In this document: positions 27,830 to 36,084 of the stretch, in pieces
How the letters are laid out: each line of letters starts with the position of its first letter
Numbering within the stretch: the first letter of the stretch is position 1
Source of the DNA: Bacillota bacterium
GTDB taxonomy: Bacteria > Bacillota > Clostridia > Christensenellales > SZUA-584
Length of the DNA: 64,000 nt
Direction: 5' to 3'
Assembly: GCA_023415795.1 (NCBI GenBank)
Contig: JAEZJG010000022.1
Span: forward strand, 1-64,000
Made by a program: the position numbers and the translations under genes
Notes under the pieces: model-generated
Told to the model about the DNA's origin: nothing
Database searches by the model: none
The model's input: the letters and a program-made list of their open reading frames with translations, nothing else

Positions 27830-30163
27830 ATGAAAAAAATGATTTTGCTAATTATGTGTGTCGTCATAGTGGTGTCAGCTGTGAGCGGATTGTTCACAAG
27901 CGCTCAAGCCGCTGCTGACTACACTTACATAAGAGTCAAGCTTTCAATTGGGTCGCCCTCCAATTTTTCATTTCTTGTGGATGGCAATTACAGTGTCTCG
28001 GGCCAGGCGCTTGAGCGTCAGCTATATACTGTACGCATTGAGGGAGCGCAGCTAACGCTATATCTGGGCAGCACGGCGGTGACCAGCGGCAGCACCATAT
28101 ATGTTACACGGCATCAGGGAACAGCCGGGAGAAACAATACGCTCTGGCTGAACAACAAGGAATACGGCAATTTGTCATACCTTGGGGATATGTCGTTCTC
28201 CATACAAAACGGTGCAATTCAGCTGGTTAACCGAATACATCTGGAGGAATACCTTTACGGCGTAGTGGCTTATGAAATGAGCGACTCGTTTCCGTTGGAA
28301 GCGTTGAAAAGCCAAGCTGTAGCGGCCCGAAACTATGCTGCTAGCGAAATAAGCAGTTCCGGCACATACGATCTGACGGATCTTGGATCGAGTGATCAGG
28401 TGTACAAAGGTTATGACCCTTCGCTCACAAACGTGATTGCCGCTGTGGATGGTACAAGAGGACAAGTGATTAAATATGGTGGCAGCATCATCGCAGCCTA
28501 TTATTCGGCATCGAATGGCGGTGCCACCGATGTTCCGCTTCATAGATGGGGAGGCGGGGCAAATTGGGTGTATTACGACATACAGCCTGACCCGTATGAC
28601 CTTGCAAATCCAAGCAGCCTCTATGAGACTATCTATTTTCCTGTTTCCATAGACCAGGCGCACCCCGTGACTTCATACGGCAACGACGGCACACCAAATA
28701 CCTCTGTAGCCGTGAACTATATTAAGACGGCGATCTTGAATAGCGGACAGCTGTCCGGCTATGGCATAGGTAACATCAACCAATTTGAGCTATCGGGTGT
28801 CACCAACCTATACGCGCATACCTTTGAGTCGCCTGGTACAATTGCGGGCAGTACATCGCAGGACCACAGCCGCATGCCTTTCAGCGGCGTCAATAATTGC
28901 ATCGATTTGGTGCGCGCCACGGGTGAATTCACCGTGACGATTAACACGGCGACGCTCAGTGCCACCCTAGCCGGAAGCGGCGAATCGGTAGAAACTGATG
29001 TTGAAAAATCATCAACGATCACTGAAAATGAAGATCCAATGGTAAACAAAGGACCTACAGTTAGCGATGAACTTGCGGTTGGCGAGGAACCTGCGGTTAG
29101 CGGAGAACCTGCGATTGGCGAGGAACCTGCGATTAGCGGAGAACCTGCAGTTAGCGAAGAACCGATTACCGCCTCAGCTGAAAAAAGCGCGGAACCGGCA
29201 GACGCGGGCGGTACCGCAATTCAGGTTACTGGTGTTGATTTCTACATGCGCAGCTTGAATGGTTCGGATGGTGATAACACATGGAAGGCGTTTCAGTCCA
29301 CGCGCCTTGGCATACTGGCGGTAGATGCAGTATATGACAATGGCGTGCTGTCCGGCTTTAGCATTTCCCAGAGACGATATGGCCATGGTGTGGGGCTTTC
29401 GCAGCGCGGCGCACAGCAGCGAGCAAAGTCCACTGACCCCGCTGTGAATACGTATGATAAGATACTTGCGTTCTACTACCCCAACGCAACGCTGGATTCG
29501 CTGGGGATTACAGCGCCGTCACTGCCGGCAGCTTTGCCGGAAACGGGCTACACCAATGCAAAGGTTGTCAACGCCACCACTCTCAATGTACGTTCAGGAC
29601 CGTCCACCAGCTATTCAGCCATCGGCGTGCTGCCGGGCGGTGCGCGTGTGGAGGTGATGGAATCGCAAGTGGCGTCCACTTGGTACATGATTAATTACGG
29701 TGGTACAGTCGCTTATATTAGTCAAAGCTATGTACAACAAGATAGTAACACAATTGTATCAAAGAGTTTTATCCGTCGCCGTGGGCAAATGTATATTAGT
29801 CTGGGAACCACATGCAGTACATTGGCAGGCAGTCTGACGGGAGACAGCGGTACCATTACAATCAGGAATGCAGCAGGATCGGTTATAACCGGAAATACAA
29901 AGGTGGGTGCGGGAGCCACGGTTACGCTGTCAAGCGGCAATTCTATTCTGGATAAAGTGACTGTGTACTTAAAGGGTGATGTGAACGGCGATGCCCAGAT
30001 CAATGTTTCGGATTACACTAGCATTCGCACGCACATTCTTAAGATGACAACGCTGGACAGCTTTGGAGCGCAGATGGCGGACATTAACGACGACGGGAAG
30101 ATTGATATTGCTGACTATACCTTTGTGAGGCTTTATTTGCTGGGGCTGTTGAATAACTTATGA
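27830..30163 (+). CDS. SpoIID/LytB-domain protein with SH3 and dockerin domains
   Basis: The 777-residue exported protein has a signal peptide (1-28). A SpoIID/LytB domain follows (about 110-380: HLEEYLYGVVAYEMSDSFP, then LKSQAVAARNYA, then AAYYSASNGG). Next are an acidic linker with tandem EEPAVSGEPA-type repeats (about 400-450) and a second SpoIID portion (RRYGHGVGLSQRGAQ, about 520). A bacterial SH3 domain lies at about 578-645 (TTLNVRSGPSTSY), and a type I dockerin at about 715-777 with two Ca-binding repeats (GDVNGDAQINVSDYTSIR and ADINDDGKIDIADYTFVR). SpoIID-like proteins act on peptidoglycan denuded of stem peptides. No cohesin is visible in the window. ATG follows GCGAGGAAA. Confidence 0.9.
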   Translation: MKKMILLIMCVVIVVSAVSGLFTSAQAAADYTYIRVKLSIGSPSNFSFLVDGNYSVSGQALERQLYTVRIEGAQLTLYLGSTAVTSGSTIYVTRHQGTAGRNNTLWLNNKEYGNLSYLGDMSFSIQNGAIQLVNRIHLEEYLYGVVAYEMSDSFPLEALKSQAVAARNYAASEISSSGTYDLTDLGSSDQVYKGYDPSLTNVIAAVDGTRGQVIKYGGSIIAAYYSASNGGATDVPLHRWGGGANWVYYDIQPDPYDLANPSSLYETIYFPVSIDQAHPVTSYGNDGTPNTSVAVNYIKTAILNSGQLSGYGIGNINQFELSGVTNLYAHTFESPGTIAGSTSQDHSRMPFSGVNNCIDLVRATGEFTVTINTATLSATLAGSGESVETDVEKSSTITENEDPMVNKGPTVSDELAVGEEPAVSGEPAIGEEPAISGEPAVSEEPITASAEKSAEPADAGGTAIQVTGVDFYMRSLNGSDGDNTWKAFQSTRLGILAVDAVYDNGVLSGFSISQRRYGHGVGLSQRGAQQRAKSTDPAVNTYDKILAFYYPNATLDSLGITAPSLPAALPETGYTNAKVVNATTLNVRSGPSTSYSAIGVLPGGARVEVMESQVASTWYMINYGGTVAYISQSYVQQDSNTIVSKSFIRRRGQMYISLGTTCSTLAGSLTGDSGTITIRNAAGSVITGNTKVGAGATVTLSSGNSILDKVTVYLKGDVNGDAQINVSDYTSIRTHILKMTTLDSFGAQMADINDDGKIDIADYTFVRLYLLGLLNNL

Positions 30164-30230
30164 GATATTAACGAGCTTTCTAACACAAAAGATCAGGCTA
30201 GACAAATGCCCCGTTCTCAAAAATGAACTC

Positions 30231-30279
30231 CACCCCTAAGGTTAGACAGTATGATATACTGAAAAAAACTTTAGGGGTG
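30231..30279. repeat. Nested palindrome, possible insertion-element remnant
   Basis: CACCCCTAAGGTT (30231-30243) pairs with AACTTTAGGGGTG (30267-30279), 12 of 13 matching. Inside is a second dyad, CAGTAT-GAT-ATACTG. The motif CCCCTAA-R-GTTAGACAG resembles termini of IS3/IS150-group elements as I remember them, but there is no transposase. A second inverted repeat (CCGCAGAA 30301-30308, TTCTGCGG 30343-30350) lies just downstream. The whole gap 30164-30697 is otherwise without a supported gene. Confidence 0.45.
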
Positions 30280-30643
30280 TGTTTATAAACTAAAGGGAGT
30301 CCGCAGAATAAACACAAGATTTCGCTGCTAATTGAAGAGGCCTTCTGCGGTGAAGGAATTAATATTATGATATCTTTTTAATGTTTTGTTAAATGTCTAG
30401 CGTCTAAGACCAAAACCCGCTTGATATGGCGGGCACACTGGCAAATGTAACGGGCACATTGCTGTACGACTGACGGGCAAATACGCTGATTTAGTCAAAG
30501 GAAGATAATTGAAGCAGAAGATCTGGCTGGAGCGGATGAGCGGCGTTGCGCGCCATGACATTCTAAGAGTGTGAAATGTAACATGGCGTATGTCGGGCGC
30601 GAGCAAGGCATATCTGAAGGTAGTGGAAAACACGCTGGTCAAA

Positions 30644-30663
30644 TATGACTTGTCGGTGTCATG
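30644..30663. promoter_or_regulatory. Operator-like dyad upstream of WYL regulator
   Basis: TATGAC-N8-GTCATG, with the extended arm AATATGAC against AACATGAC. The same dyad in perfect form recurs at 31593-31616. It overlaps the -35 box of the candidate promoter at 30650. Confidence 0.6.
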
Positions 30664-30678
30664 TTATGTTGTTACATT
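30650..30678 (+). promoter_or_regulatory. Candidate promoter of WYL regulator gene
   Basis: TTGTCG (30650-30655) and TACATT (30673-30678) with a 17-base spacer. The -35 box lies inside the dyad, consistent with autorepression. The predicted leader is short, which is a weakness. Confidence 0.4.
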
Positions 30679-30697
30679 AGCAGTGGAGGGCATGGGC

Positions 30698-31618
30698 ATG
30701 AAACTGGATCGGCTGTTTGAAATCATCTACATACTCTTGGAGCACGAACGCGTAACTGCCAGTATGCTGGCAAAGCGGTTTGAGGTATCACCACGTACGA
30801 TATTCCGCGATGTGGAAACGCTATCTGCGGCGGGTATACCAATATATATGAGTAAGGGCAAGGGCGGCGGCATCTCGCTCTTGCCCGGTTTTGTTTTAAA
30901 CAAAGCGCTGCTTACCGAGGCTGAAAAGGCGGACGTGCTGGCATCGTTAAGGGCACTGGGACAGATAATGCCCGGTGCCCAAGATGGTGCATTGCGTAAA
31001 CTGGGAAGTCTGCTGGGGCAGTCTGACGTTGACTGGATCGAGGTGGATTTTACATCATGGCAGAACCCCAGGCAGCAGGCAAAGCTGTTTCGTCAGCTAA
31101 AAATAGCGATATTGGAGCAGCGAATAGTGTCGTTCAAATATGCGGGGGGAAGCGGTGAGATAGCTGTGCGCACCGTCGAACCCTTGAAGCTATGCTTCAA
31201 GGGGCAGGGGTGGTATCTTTTTGGGTATTGCCGGATGCGTCACGATTTCCGCTTCTATAAGCTTCGGCGGATCAAGGAACTGACCGTTACCGAGGAGCGG
31301 TTTGAACGCGCATATACTGAAACGGTGCTGCCGGAGGGCGGCGGACAACCCTTCGATATGGTTGAACTGGTGCTGTGGCTGCCGGAGCGTATGGCGTTTC
31401 GCGTTTACGACGAGTTTGAGTCGTTTGAGCAATTGGAGGACGGCAGCTTTATAGCACGGATACACATGCCGTCGAGCGACTGGGCGTTTAGCTACGTGAC
31501 GTCGTTCGGCGAACACTGCGAGTTGCTTGCGCCGCCGGAGCTGCGAGCCGAGCTGGCTGATAGATTGAGAAAAATGCTGCAGCAATATTCAAAATATGAC
31601 GCTGATATGTCATATTAA
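30698..31618 (+). CDS. YafY-type HTH/WYL-domain transcriptional regulator
   Basis: A 306-residue protein: N-terminal winged HTH of the DeoR/HTH_11 class (LDRLFEIIYILLEHERVTAS, AKRFEVSPRTIFRDVETLS, GGGISLLPGF), then a WYL domain (about 130-210: RIVSFKYAGG, CFKGQGWYLFGYCRMRHDFR) and a C-terminal WCX-like extension. WYL domains bind nucleic acid or other ligands. ATG 30698 has GGAGGGC about 8 bases upstream; an ATG two codons earlier is too close to that site. It is followed within 43 bases by a GyrI-like gene, a pairing seen repeatedly in Clostridia, and both are preceded by the same palindrome. Confidence 0.87.
   Translation: MKLDRLFEIIYILLEHERVTASMLAKRFEVSPRTIFRDVETLSAAGIPIYMSKGKGGGISLLPGFVLNKALLTEAEKADVLASLRALGQIMPGAQDGALRKLGSLLGQSDVDWIEVDFTSWQNPRQQAKLFRQLKIAILEQRIVSFKYAGGSGEIAVRTVEPLKLCFKGQGWYLFGYCRMRHDFRFYKLRRIKELTVTEERFERAYTETVLPEGGGQPFDMVELVLWLPERMAFRVYDEFESFEQLEDGSFIARIHMPSSDWAFSYVTSFGEHCELLAPPELRAELADRLRKMLQQYSKYDADMSY
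31593..31616. promoter_or_regulatory. Perfect operator-like dyad before GyrI-like gene
   Basis: AATATGAC-N8-GTCATATT is exact over 8 bases per arm and overlaps the stop codon of the WYL gene. A TATACT -10 box lies at 31625-31630, so the dyad covers the -35 area of the promoter for the downstream gene. Confidence 0.65.
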
Positions 31619-31661
31619 GTGCGGTATACTGGGCGCATCAAAAGCAAAGCGAGGATGAGAT

Positions 31662-32297
31662 ATGAGCAAGCTGGATTATAAAACAGCTTCTAAAGAGCTG
31701 TATGCGCCTAAAACCACACCCTCGGTCATTGACGTTGCACCAATGACGTTCATCATGGTGGATGGCAGAGGCAACCCCAACGACGAGGGCGGGGAGTTTC
31801 AGCGTGCGGTGGAGCTATTGTATGCGCTGACGTACACCATCAAAATGTCGCCTAAAAACGGCAGCGCGCCGGAAGGATATTTTGAATATGTGGTGCCGCC
31901 GTTGGAGGGGCTGTGGTGGATGGACGATCCGCAGAACGCCGACTTTCGGCAAAAGGATAAATATTGCTGGACAGCGATGATTCGGCAGCCTGAGTTCGTT
32001 ACGGCAGTGGTGTTTAACTGGGCGGTACAGGAGGTGCGCCGCAAAAAGCGTCTGGATACGAGCATCGCGCGGCTGGAGGGTTTCACCGAGGGGCTGTGTG
32101 TGCAGTGCATGCACTTAGGACCATTCAGCGAGGAGCCGGCTACGCTGGAGAAGATGGAAGCGTTTATGGTGCAGAATGGTTTGGTTTGTGATCTGTCGGA
32201 CACACGCCAGCACCATGAAATATACTTGGGCGACCCAAGAAGAACAGAGCCGTCCAAGCTGCGCACGATACTGCGTTATCCTGTGAGGCGGGTGTAA
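31662..32297 (+). CDS. GyrI-like small-molecule-binding domain protein
   Basis: The 211-residue protein is of the stand-alone GyrI-like/SRPBCC-unrelated ligand-binding type. It has MTFIMVDGRGNPND (about 27-40), FEYVVPPLEGLWWM (about 73-86), LCVQCMHLGPFSEEPATLEKM (about 145-165) and HHEIYLGDPRRTEPSKLRTILRYPV at the end. The last of these is the conserved 'YLsDPrr..peklkTilr.pv' tail. Relatives bind drugs or cyclopropanoid compounds, and some hydrolyse them. It lies 43 bases after the WYL regulator and has its own promoter/operator; ATG follows GAGGATGAG. It may be a sensor or a detoxifying partner of that regulator. Confidence 0.85.
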   Translation: MSKLDYKTASKELYAPKTTPSVIDVAPMTFIMVDGRGNPNDEGGEFQRAVELLYALTYTIKMSPKNGSAPEGYFEYVVPPLEGLWWMDDPQNADFRQKDKYCWTAMIRQPEFVTAVVFNWAVQEVRRKKRLDTSIARLEGFTEGLCVQCMHLGPFSEEPATLEKMEAFMVQNGLVCDLSDTRQHHEIYLGDPRRTEPSKLRTILRYPVRRV

Positions 32298-32329
32298 AGC
32301 GGAAGAGGAAATCCGGCGAAGCATACCCC

Positions 32330-32590
32330 GTCAACGTGCTGTCATGCAGAGCGCTGAGATGCGCTCCCAACGGTCACGCTGTCATGCAGAGCGTAGCGAA
32401 GCATCCCCCGAGAGGAGCATCCCGCTCTGAGCATGAACGTCGTTCGGGGGATTCCTCGGCAGGCTCGGAAAGACCGATGCTTTGTTGGGCGTTGTCGGCG
32501 AAGCACGCCTACCGTCACGCTGTCATGCAGAGCGCAGCGAAGCCCCCCCTGATGGATGCACTGCACAGGGGAAACCCTCACTGAGTCGCG
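32330..32590. repeat. Dispersed intergenic repeat, locus C
   Basis: The 390-base gap between the GyrI-like gene and the threonine aldolase gene contains three copies of GTCATGCAGAGCG-type cores (about 32340, 32380 and 32520). It also has a GGGGGATTCCTCGG segment and related pieces of the family seen at loci A and B. No ORF is supported. Confidence 0.75.
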
Positions 32591-32687
32591 GATATGCCGT
32601 GACTTTTCTGCGTTTAAGGGCTATACTGAATCCGCAGAAATACGGAGCTATAGAGAGAATATATGTGTACGATGAGGAGGCAAAGCT

Positions 32688-33716
32688 ATGGAATGCTGGA
32701 TTGATTTGAGAAGCGACACTGTCACCCAGCCGACGCCCGAAATGCGCCGAAGCATGTTCGAGGCAGTGGTGGGGGACGACGTATACAAAGACGACCCGAC
32801 GGTGAACGAACTGGAGCGGCTGGCGGCCGAAGTCTTCGGCAAAGAAGCGGCACTGTTTGTGCCATCCGGTACGATGGGCAACCAACTGGCGGTGATGACA
32901 CACACGCACCGGGGCGATGAGGTGATTGCCGGAGAAAGCTGCCACGTGGTGGCGCACGAGGTGGGTGCCGCGGCGGTACTGTCCGGCGTGTCTATTCGCA
33001 CGATACCTTATGTGAACGGCGTTCCGGACGCAGCGTTGATTGAAGCGGCGATACGCTCGGACAATATCCATGAGCCGCGCACCTCGCTGGTGTTGATGGA
33101 GAACGCGCTGGCAAACGGGCGCGTGGTATCGGAACAAACAATGGCTGCGGTTTATCATATGGCTCAAAGCAAGGGGCTTAAGGTGCATCTGGACGGCGCG
33201 CGCATATTCAACGCCGCACTGGCGCTGGGCGTTTCCGTAAACCGATTGACCGCGCAATGCGATTCGGTGATGTGCTGCCTATCCAAGGGGCTGTGCGCGC
33301 CGGTGGGTTCGATGCTGGCGGGCGAGGCGGCGTTCGTGGAGCGTGCGCGCAAGCACCGAAAGCTGCTGGGCGGCGGCATGCGACAGGCTGGTTTTCTCGC
33401 GGCGGCAGGTATAATTGCGCTGCGTGACATGCCGGAGCGTCTGGGAGAGGATCATGATAACGCGAAGTATATGGCTGCGCGGCTGGCTGAAATACCCGGT
33501 GTGACGGCGAATGCGAATGAGGTAGACATCAACATGGTGTTCTTCCGGCTGGATCGGCCCGCATCGGTGTTGGCGGAGCTGCCTGCACGGATGCGCGAGA
33601 AGGGCGTGAAGATCAACGGCTTCGAGGCCAGCGAAGGCCGCTTTGTTACCCATTACGGTATCTCGCAGGAGGATGTGGACACGGCGGTTACGGCGCTGAC
33701 AGAGCTGGTGCGCTGA
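32688..33716 (+). CDS. ltaE: Low-specificity L-threonine aldolase
   Basis: A PLP enzyme of fold type I, 342 residues, the usual length, that splits L-threonine or allo-threonine into glycine and acetaldehyde. Visible marks are DLRSDTVTQPTPEM (6-19), the start shared by the family, then GDDVYKDDPTVNELE. VHLDGARIFNA supplies Asp169, which pairs with the cofactor ring, and CLSKGLCAPVGS supplies the Schiff-base Lys200. ATG 32688 follows GAGGAGGC. It sits just before a homocysteine methyltransferase gene and a glycine-riboswitch gene, so a role in glycine supply and one-carbon metabolism is consistent. Confidence 0.92.
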   Translation: MECWIDLRSDTVTQPTPEMRRSMFEAVVGDDVYKDDPTVNELERLAAEVFGKEAALFVPSGTMGNQLAVMTHTHRGDEVIAGESCHVVAHEVGAAAVLSGVSIRTIPYVNGVPDAALIEAAIRSDNIHEPRTSLVLMENALANGRVVSEQTMAAVYHMAQSKGLKVHLDGARIFNAALALGVSVNRLTAQCDSVMCCLSKGLCAPVGSMLAGEAAFVERARKHRKLLGGGMRQAGFLAAAGIIALRDMPERLGEDHDNAKYMAARLAEIPGVTANANEVDINMVFFRLDRPASVLAELPARMREKGVKINGFEASEGRFVTHYGISQEDVDTAVTALTELVR

Positions 33717-33749
33717 CCATGCGCTAAGAGTGACGAGAGGGACAAGCTG

Positions 33750-34652
33750 ATGGGCAAGACGATCTGTATGACCGTGAAAGAAGGCAGTTTGCTCGTATCG
33801 GATGGCGCGTGGGGCACTTGTCTGTATCAGCTGGGTTTAAAGCCGGGCGAGTGTCCGGAGCGTTGGTGTCTTGAACGTTACGAAGAGGTGCGCGGTATTG
33901 CGGCGAGTTATATCGAAGCGGGCGCGGATATGGTAGAAACCAACAGCTTTGGCGGCAGCAGCATCAGGTTGCGGCAGTTCGGGCTGGACGACTGCGCGAC
34001 ACAGATTAACGAAGCGGCGGTGAGGGCATCCCGTGAGGCAGCGGGCGACAAGTACGTGATTGCGTCCATGGGGCCCACTGGCAAGAGGCTGGACAAAAAA
34101 GAGGTATCGGCGTGGGAGCTGTATGACTCTTTCGGCGAACAAGCGGCGGCACTGGAAAAAGGCGGCGCAGACGCACTTTGTATTGAAACAATGATGGATG
34201 TGGATGAGGCCGTCATTGCCGTGAGGGCGGCGAAGGAGAACACCTCGTGTGAGGTCATTTGCTCATACACCTTCGACAGAACTGATTCGGGCAAATATAG
34301 CACGCTAACAGGAGCAACGCCTGCGGAGGCGGCTCAGGCCGCTATTGCCGCCGGTTCGGATATCATCGGTACCAACTGCGGCAACGGTATTTCGCGTATG
34401 GTGGATATAGTCCGCGAGCTGCGCATGGCTTGTCCCGACAAGCCGATACTGGTGCAGGCCAACGCCGGACTGCCCGATACGGTGGGGGGTAAGCTCGTTT
34501 ATTCCGAAACGCCAGAGTATATGGCATCGTTTATACCCGCGCTGGCAGAGGCGGGCGCGAACATCATTGGGGGGTGCTGCGGTACCACACCGGCGCACAT
34601 TGCTGCCATAAAGCGGGTGGTAATCACCGCTGTGAAAGGTTGCAGAGCGTAA
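33750..34652 (+). CDS. Homocysteine S-methyltransferase-family protein
   Basis: A 300-residue stand-alone Hcy-binding TIM barrel, like the N-terminal module of cobalamin-dependent methionine synthase or a betaine/SMM-dependent enzyme. It has LVSDGAWGTCLYQLGL (15-30), VETNSFGGS (62-70), and the zinc ligands Cys210 (IGTNCGNG) and Cys276-Cys277 (GGCCGTTP). It moves a methyl group to homocysteine, or in relatives to another thiol. The methyl donor cannot be told from sequence; no B12-binding domain is attached. It starts 33 bases after the threonine aldolase gene with GAGAGGGA upstream and is probably cotranscribed, ending at the terminator near 34714. Confidence 0.87.
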   Translation: MGKTICMTVKEGSLLVSDGAWGTCLYQLGLKPGECPERWCLERYEEVRGIAASYIEAGADMVETNSFGGSSIRLRQFGLDDCATQINEAAVRASREAAGDKYVIASMGPTGKRLDKKEVSAWELYDSFGEQAAALEKGGADALCIETMMDVDEAVIAVRAAKENTSCEVICSYTFDRTDSGKYSTLTGATPAEAAQAAIAAGSDIIGTNCGNGISRMVDIVRELRMACPDKPILVQANAGLPDTVGGKLVYSETPEYMASFIPALAEAGANIIGGCCGTTPAHIAAIKRVVITAVKGCRA

Positions 34653-34713
34653 GCAGCGCCATAAAGGCAAGCGGATGCTAAACGTATTATTAAAATATAT
34701 CTGTAAATACAGT

Positions 34714-34743
34714 GGAAACGACGGTCCGTACGTTTCCTTTTTT
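34714..34743 (+). terminator. Intrinsic terminator after the ltaE/homocysteine methyltransferase operon
   Basis: GGAAACG (34714-34720) pairs with CGTTTCC (34731-34737), with an inner CGG/CCG extension, followed by a run of six T residues. Confidence 0.85.
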
Positions 34744-34817
34744 GTTAGCACACGATAATGTACACCTGCTCAATAAAGCATTTAACCAATAAGATACAGC
34801 TTTATACGCTTGCGGCG

Positions 34818-34846
34818 TTGACAATCCTGACTTCGCATGGTAGAAT
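34818..34846 (+). promoter_or_regulatory. Promoter driving the glycine riboswitch
   Basis: A perfect TTGACA (34818-34823), a 17-base spacer and TAGAAT (34841-34846), about 50 bases before the first aptamer. Confidence 0.8.
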
Positions 34847-34896
34847 CAAATAAAAATTTAGCAGATTCAAAAAAAATTTTTTATATTCTGGATGAA

Positions 34897-35083
34897 GGAT
34901 ACGGGAGAGCGGCTATAAAGTCCACCGACGATGTAAACCGCACATGTCAAAGCGCGGCGAAACTTTCAGGTAACAGGACTGTATCCGGACGGGACTCTGG
35001 AAAGTCTGTGCATGCTGCCGGCACCAAAGGGGCAATGTTGATCCCAGTGGATCGACGGAATCTCTCGGGTTAAGAAAACAGAG
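34897..35083 (+). ncRNA. Tandem glycine riboswitch
   Basis: Two glycine-type aptamers in series. In the first, P1 is GGATAC (34897-34902) with GTATCC (34981-34986), with GGGAGAG after the 5' arm and AAACTTTCAGGTAACAGGAC before the 3' arm. In the second, P1 is CTCTG (about 34995) with CAGAG (35079-35083), and the core has GGAAAG, the GGCACCAAAGGGGCAA bulge and TCTCTCGGGTTAAGAAAAC. These match the conserved elements of the glycine family. The 3' arm of the second P1 lies inside the following terminator stem, so ligand binding should favour read-through. It precedes a D-2-hydroxyacid dehydrogenase gene. Confidence 0.88.
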
Positions 35084-35112
35084 AAGACGACGCTGATTTC
35101 GTTTTCTTTTTT
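35072..35112 (+). terminator. Riboswitch expression platform terminator
   Basis: AAGAAAAC (35072-35079) pairs with GTTTTCTT (35101-35108), with partial pairing inside, followed by a T run. It includes the CAGAG arm of the second aptamer, so the two structures exclude each other. Confidence 0.75.
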
Positions 35113-35169
35113 AGATTTCCCATAAAGGCATTAAACCCGCATTTTTTAATGAACGGAAAGGAAATGACA

Positions 35170-36084
35170 ATGGCTAAAATTCTGATCACGGACGGTATCG
35201 AGACAAGCGCGGCAACGGCGCTGCGTGAAAAAGGCTATGAGCTTGTGGAAAAGAGCTGTCAGATCGAGGAGCTGAAGTCGGAGATCCAGGACTGCGATGC
35301 GATCATCATTCGCTCGGCAACAAAGGTGACGCGCGAGATCATCGATGCGGCGCTGAAGACCAAACGCCTCCGCCTTATCGTGCGCGGCGGGGTGGGCGTA
35401 GACAACATAGACGTTGCTTATGCGCGTGAGAACGGCATCGCCGTCAACAACACGCCGTGTGCCAGCTCGCTGGCTGTGGCGGAGCTAACCATTGGGCACA
35501 TGTTTGCACTGGCAAGAAAGATGTACTTCGCCAACATGTCGATGCACAACGGGCTGTGGGAAAAGAAGAAGCTGGGCGGTATCGAGCTGGCTGGCAAGAC
35601 GCTGGGGCTGATCGGCTTTGGTCACATCGCACAGGAAGTGGCTCGTTTGGCACGCGCCATTGGCATGACGGTTATCTATAACACCCGTTCAGGCAAGAAA
35701 GAGGGCTTTGACCAGTTCGAATTCGTCTCAATGGACGAGGTGTTGAGGCGCTCGGACTTTATCTCGCTGCACATCCCTTATGACAAGAAGGCAGGCGCGA
35801 CGATCGGCGAAAAGGAATTCGCAATGATGAAGAAGGGCGTCTATATCGTGAACTGCGCCAGAGGCGGCGTGGTCAACGAAGCGGCGTTGCTGGATGCATT
35901 GGACAGCGGACAGGTGGCGGCAGCGGCTGTGGACGTGTTCGAGGAGGAACCCACACGCAACGAGCGGCTGTGCGCACACGAGCGCGTGTGCCTGAGCCCG
36001 CACATTGGCGCTTCCACCGAGGAAGCACAGCTCAAGATTGGTACCGAGATCGTCGAAATTGTGGACAGCTTTTTCAAGAATTAG
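35170..36084 (+). CDS. D-2-hydroxyacid dehydrogenase, phosphoglycerate dehydrogenase-like
   Basis: The 304-residue protein is of the SerA/hydroxypyruvate-reductase family without an ACT domain. NAD fold: LGLIGFGHIAQEVARLARA (about 142-160). The catalytic trio is Arg in NCARGGVVNE (about 229), Glu in EEEPT (about 258) and His in LSPHIGAST (about 278). VRGGVGVDNID (about 71-81) is typical of phosphoglycerate dehydrogenases, so oxidation of 3-phosphoglycerate is likely. Reduction of glyoxylate or hydroxypyruvate is an alternative that would fit control by glycine. ATG 35170 with AAAGGA 7 bases upstream is preferred to ATG 35149. The gene is directly controlled by the tandem glycine riboswitch. 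Confidence 0.85.
   Translation: MAKILITDGIETSAATALREKGYELVEKSCQIEELKSEIQDCDAIIIRSATKVTREIIDAALKTKRLRLIVRGGVGVDNIDVAYARENGIAVNNTPCASSLAVAELTIGHMFALARKMYFANMSMHNGLWEKKKLGGIELAGKTLGLIGFGHIAQEVARLARAIGMTVIYNTRSGKKEGFDQFEFVSMDEVLRRSDFISLHIPYDKKAGATIGEKEFAMMKKGVYIVNCARGGVVNEAALLDALDSGQVAAAAVDVFEEEPTRNERLCAHERVCLSPHIGASTEEAQLKIGTEIVEIVDSFFKN

Noticed and set aside
34840..35073. A short plus-strand ORF of about 78 codons
   Set aside because: It lies wholly within the tandem glycine riboswitch; RNA structure explains the sequence.
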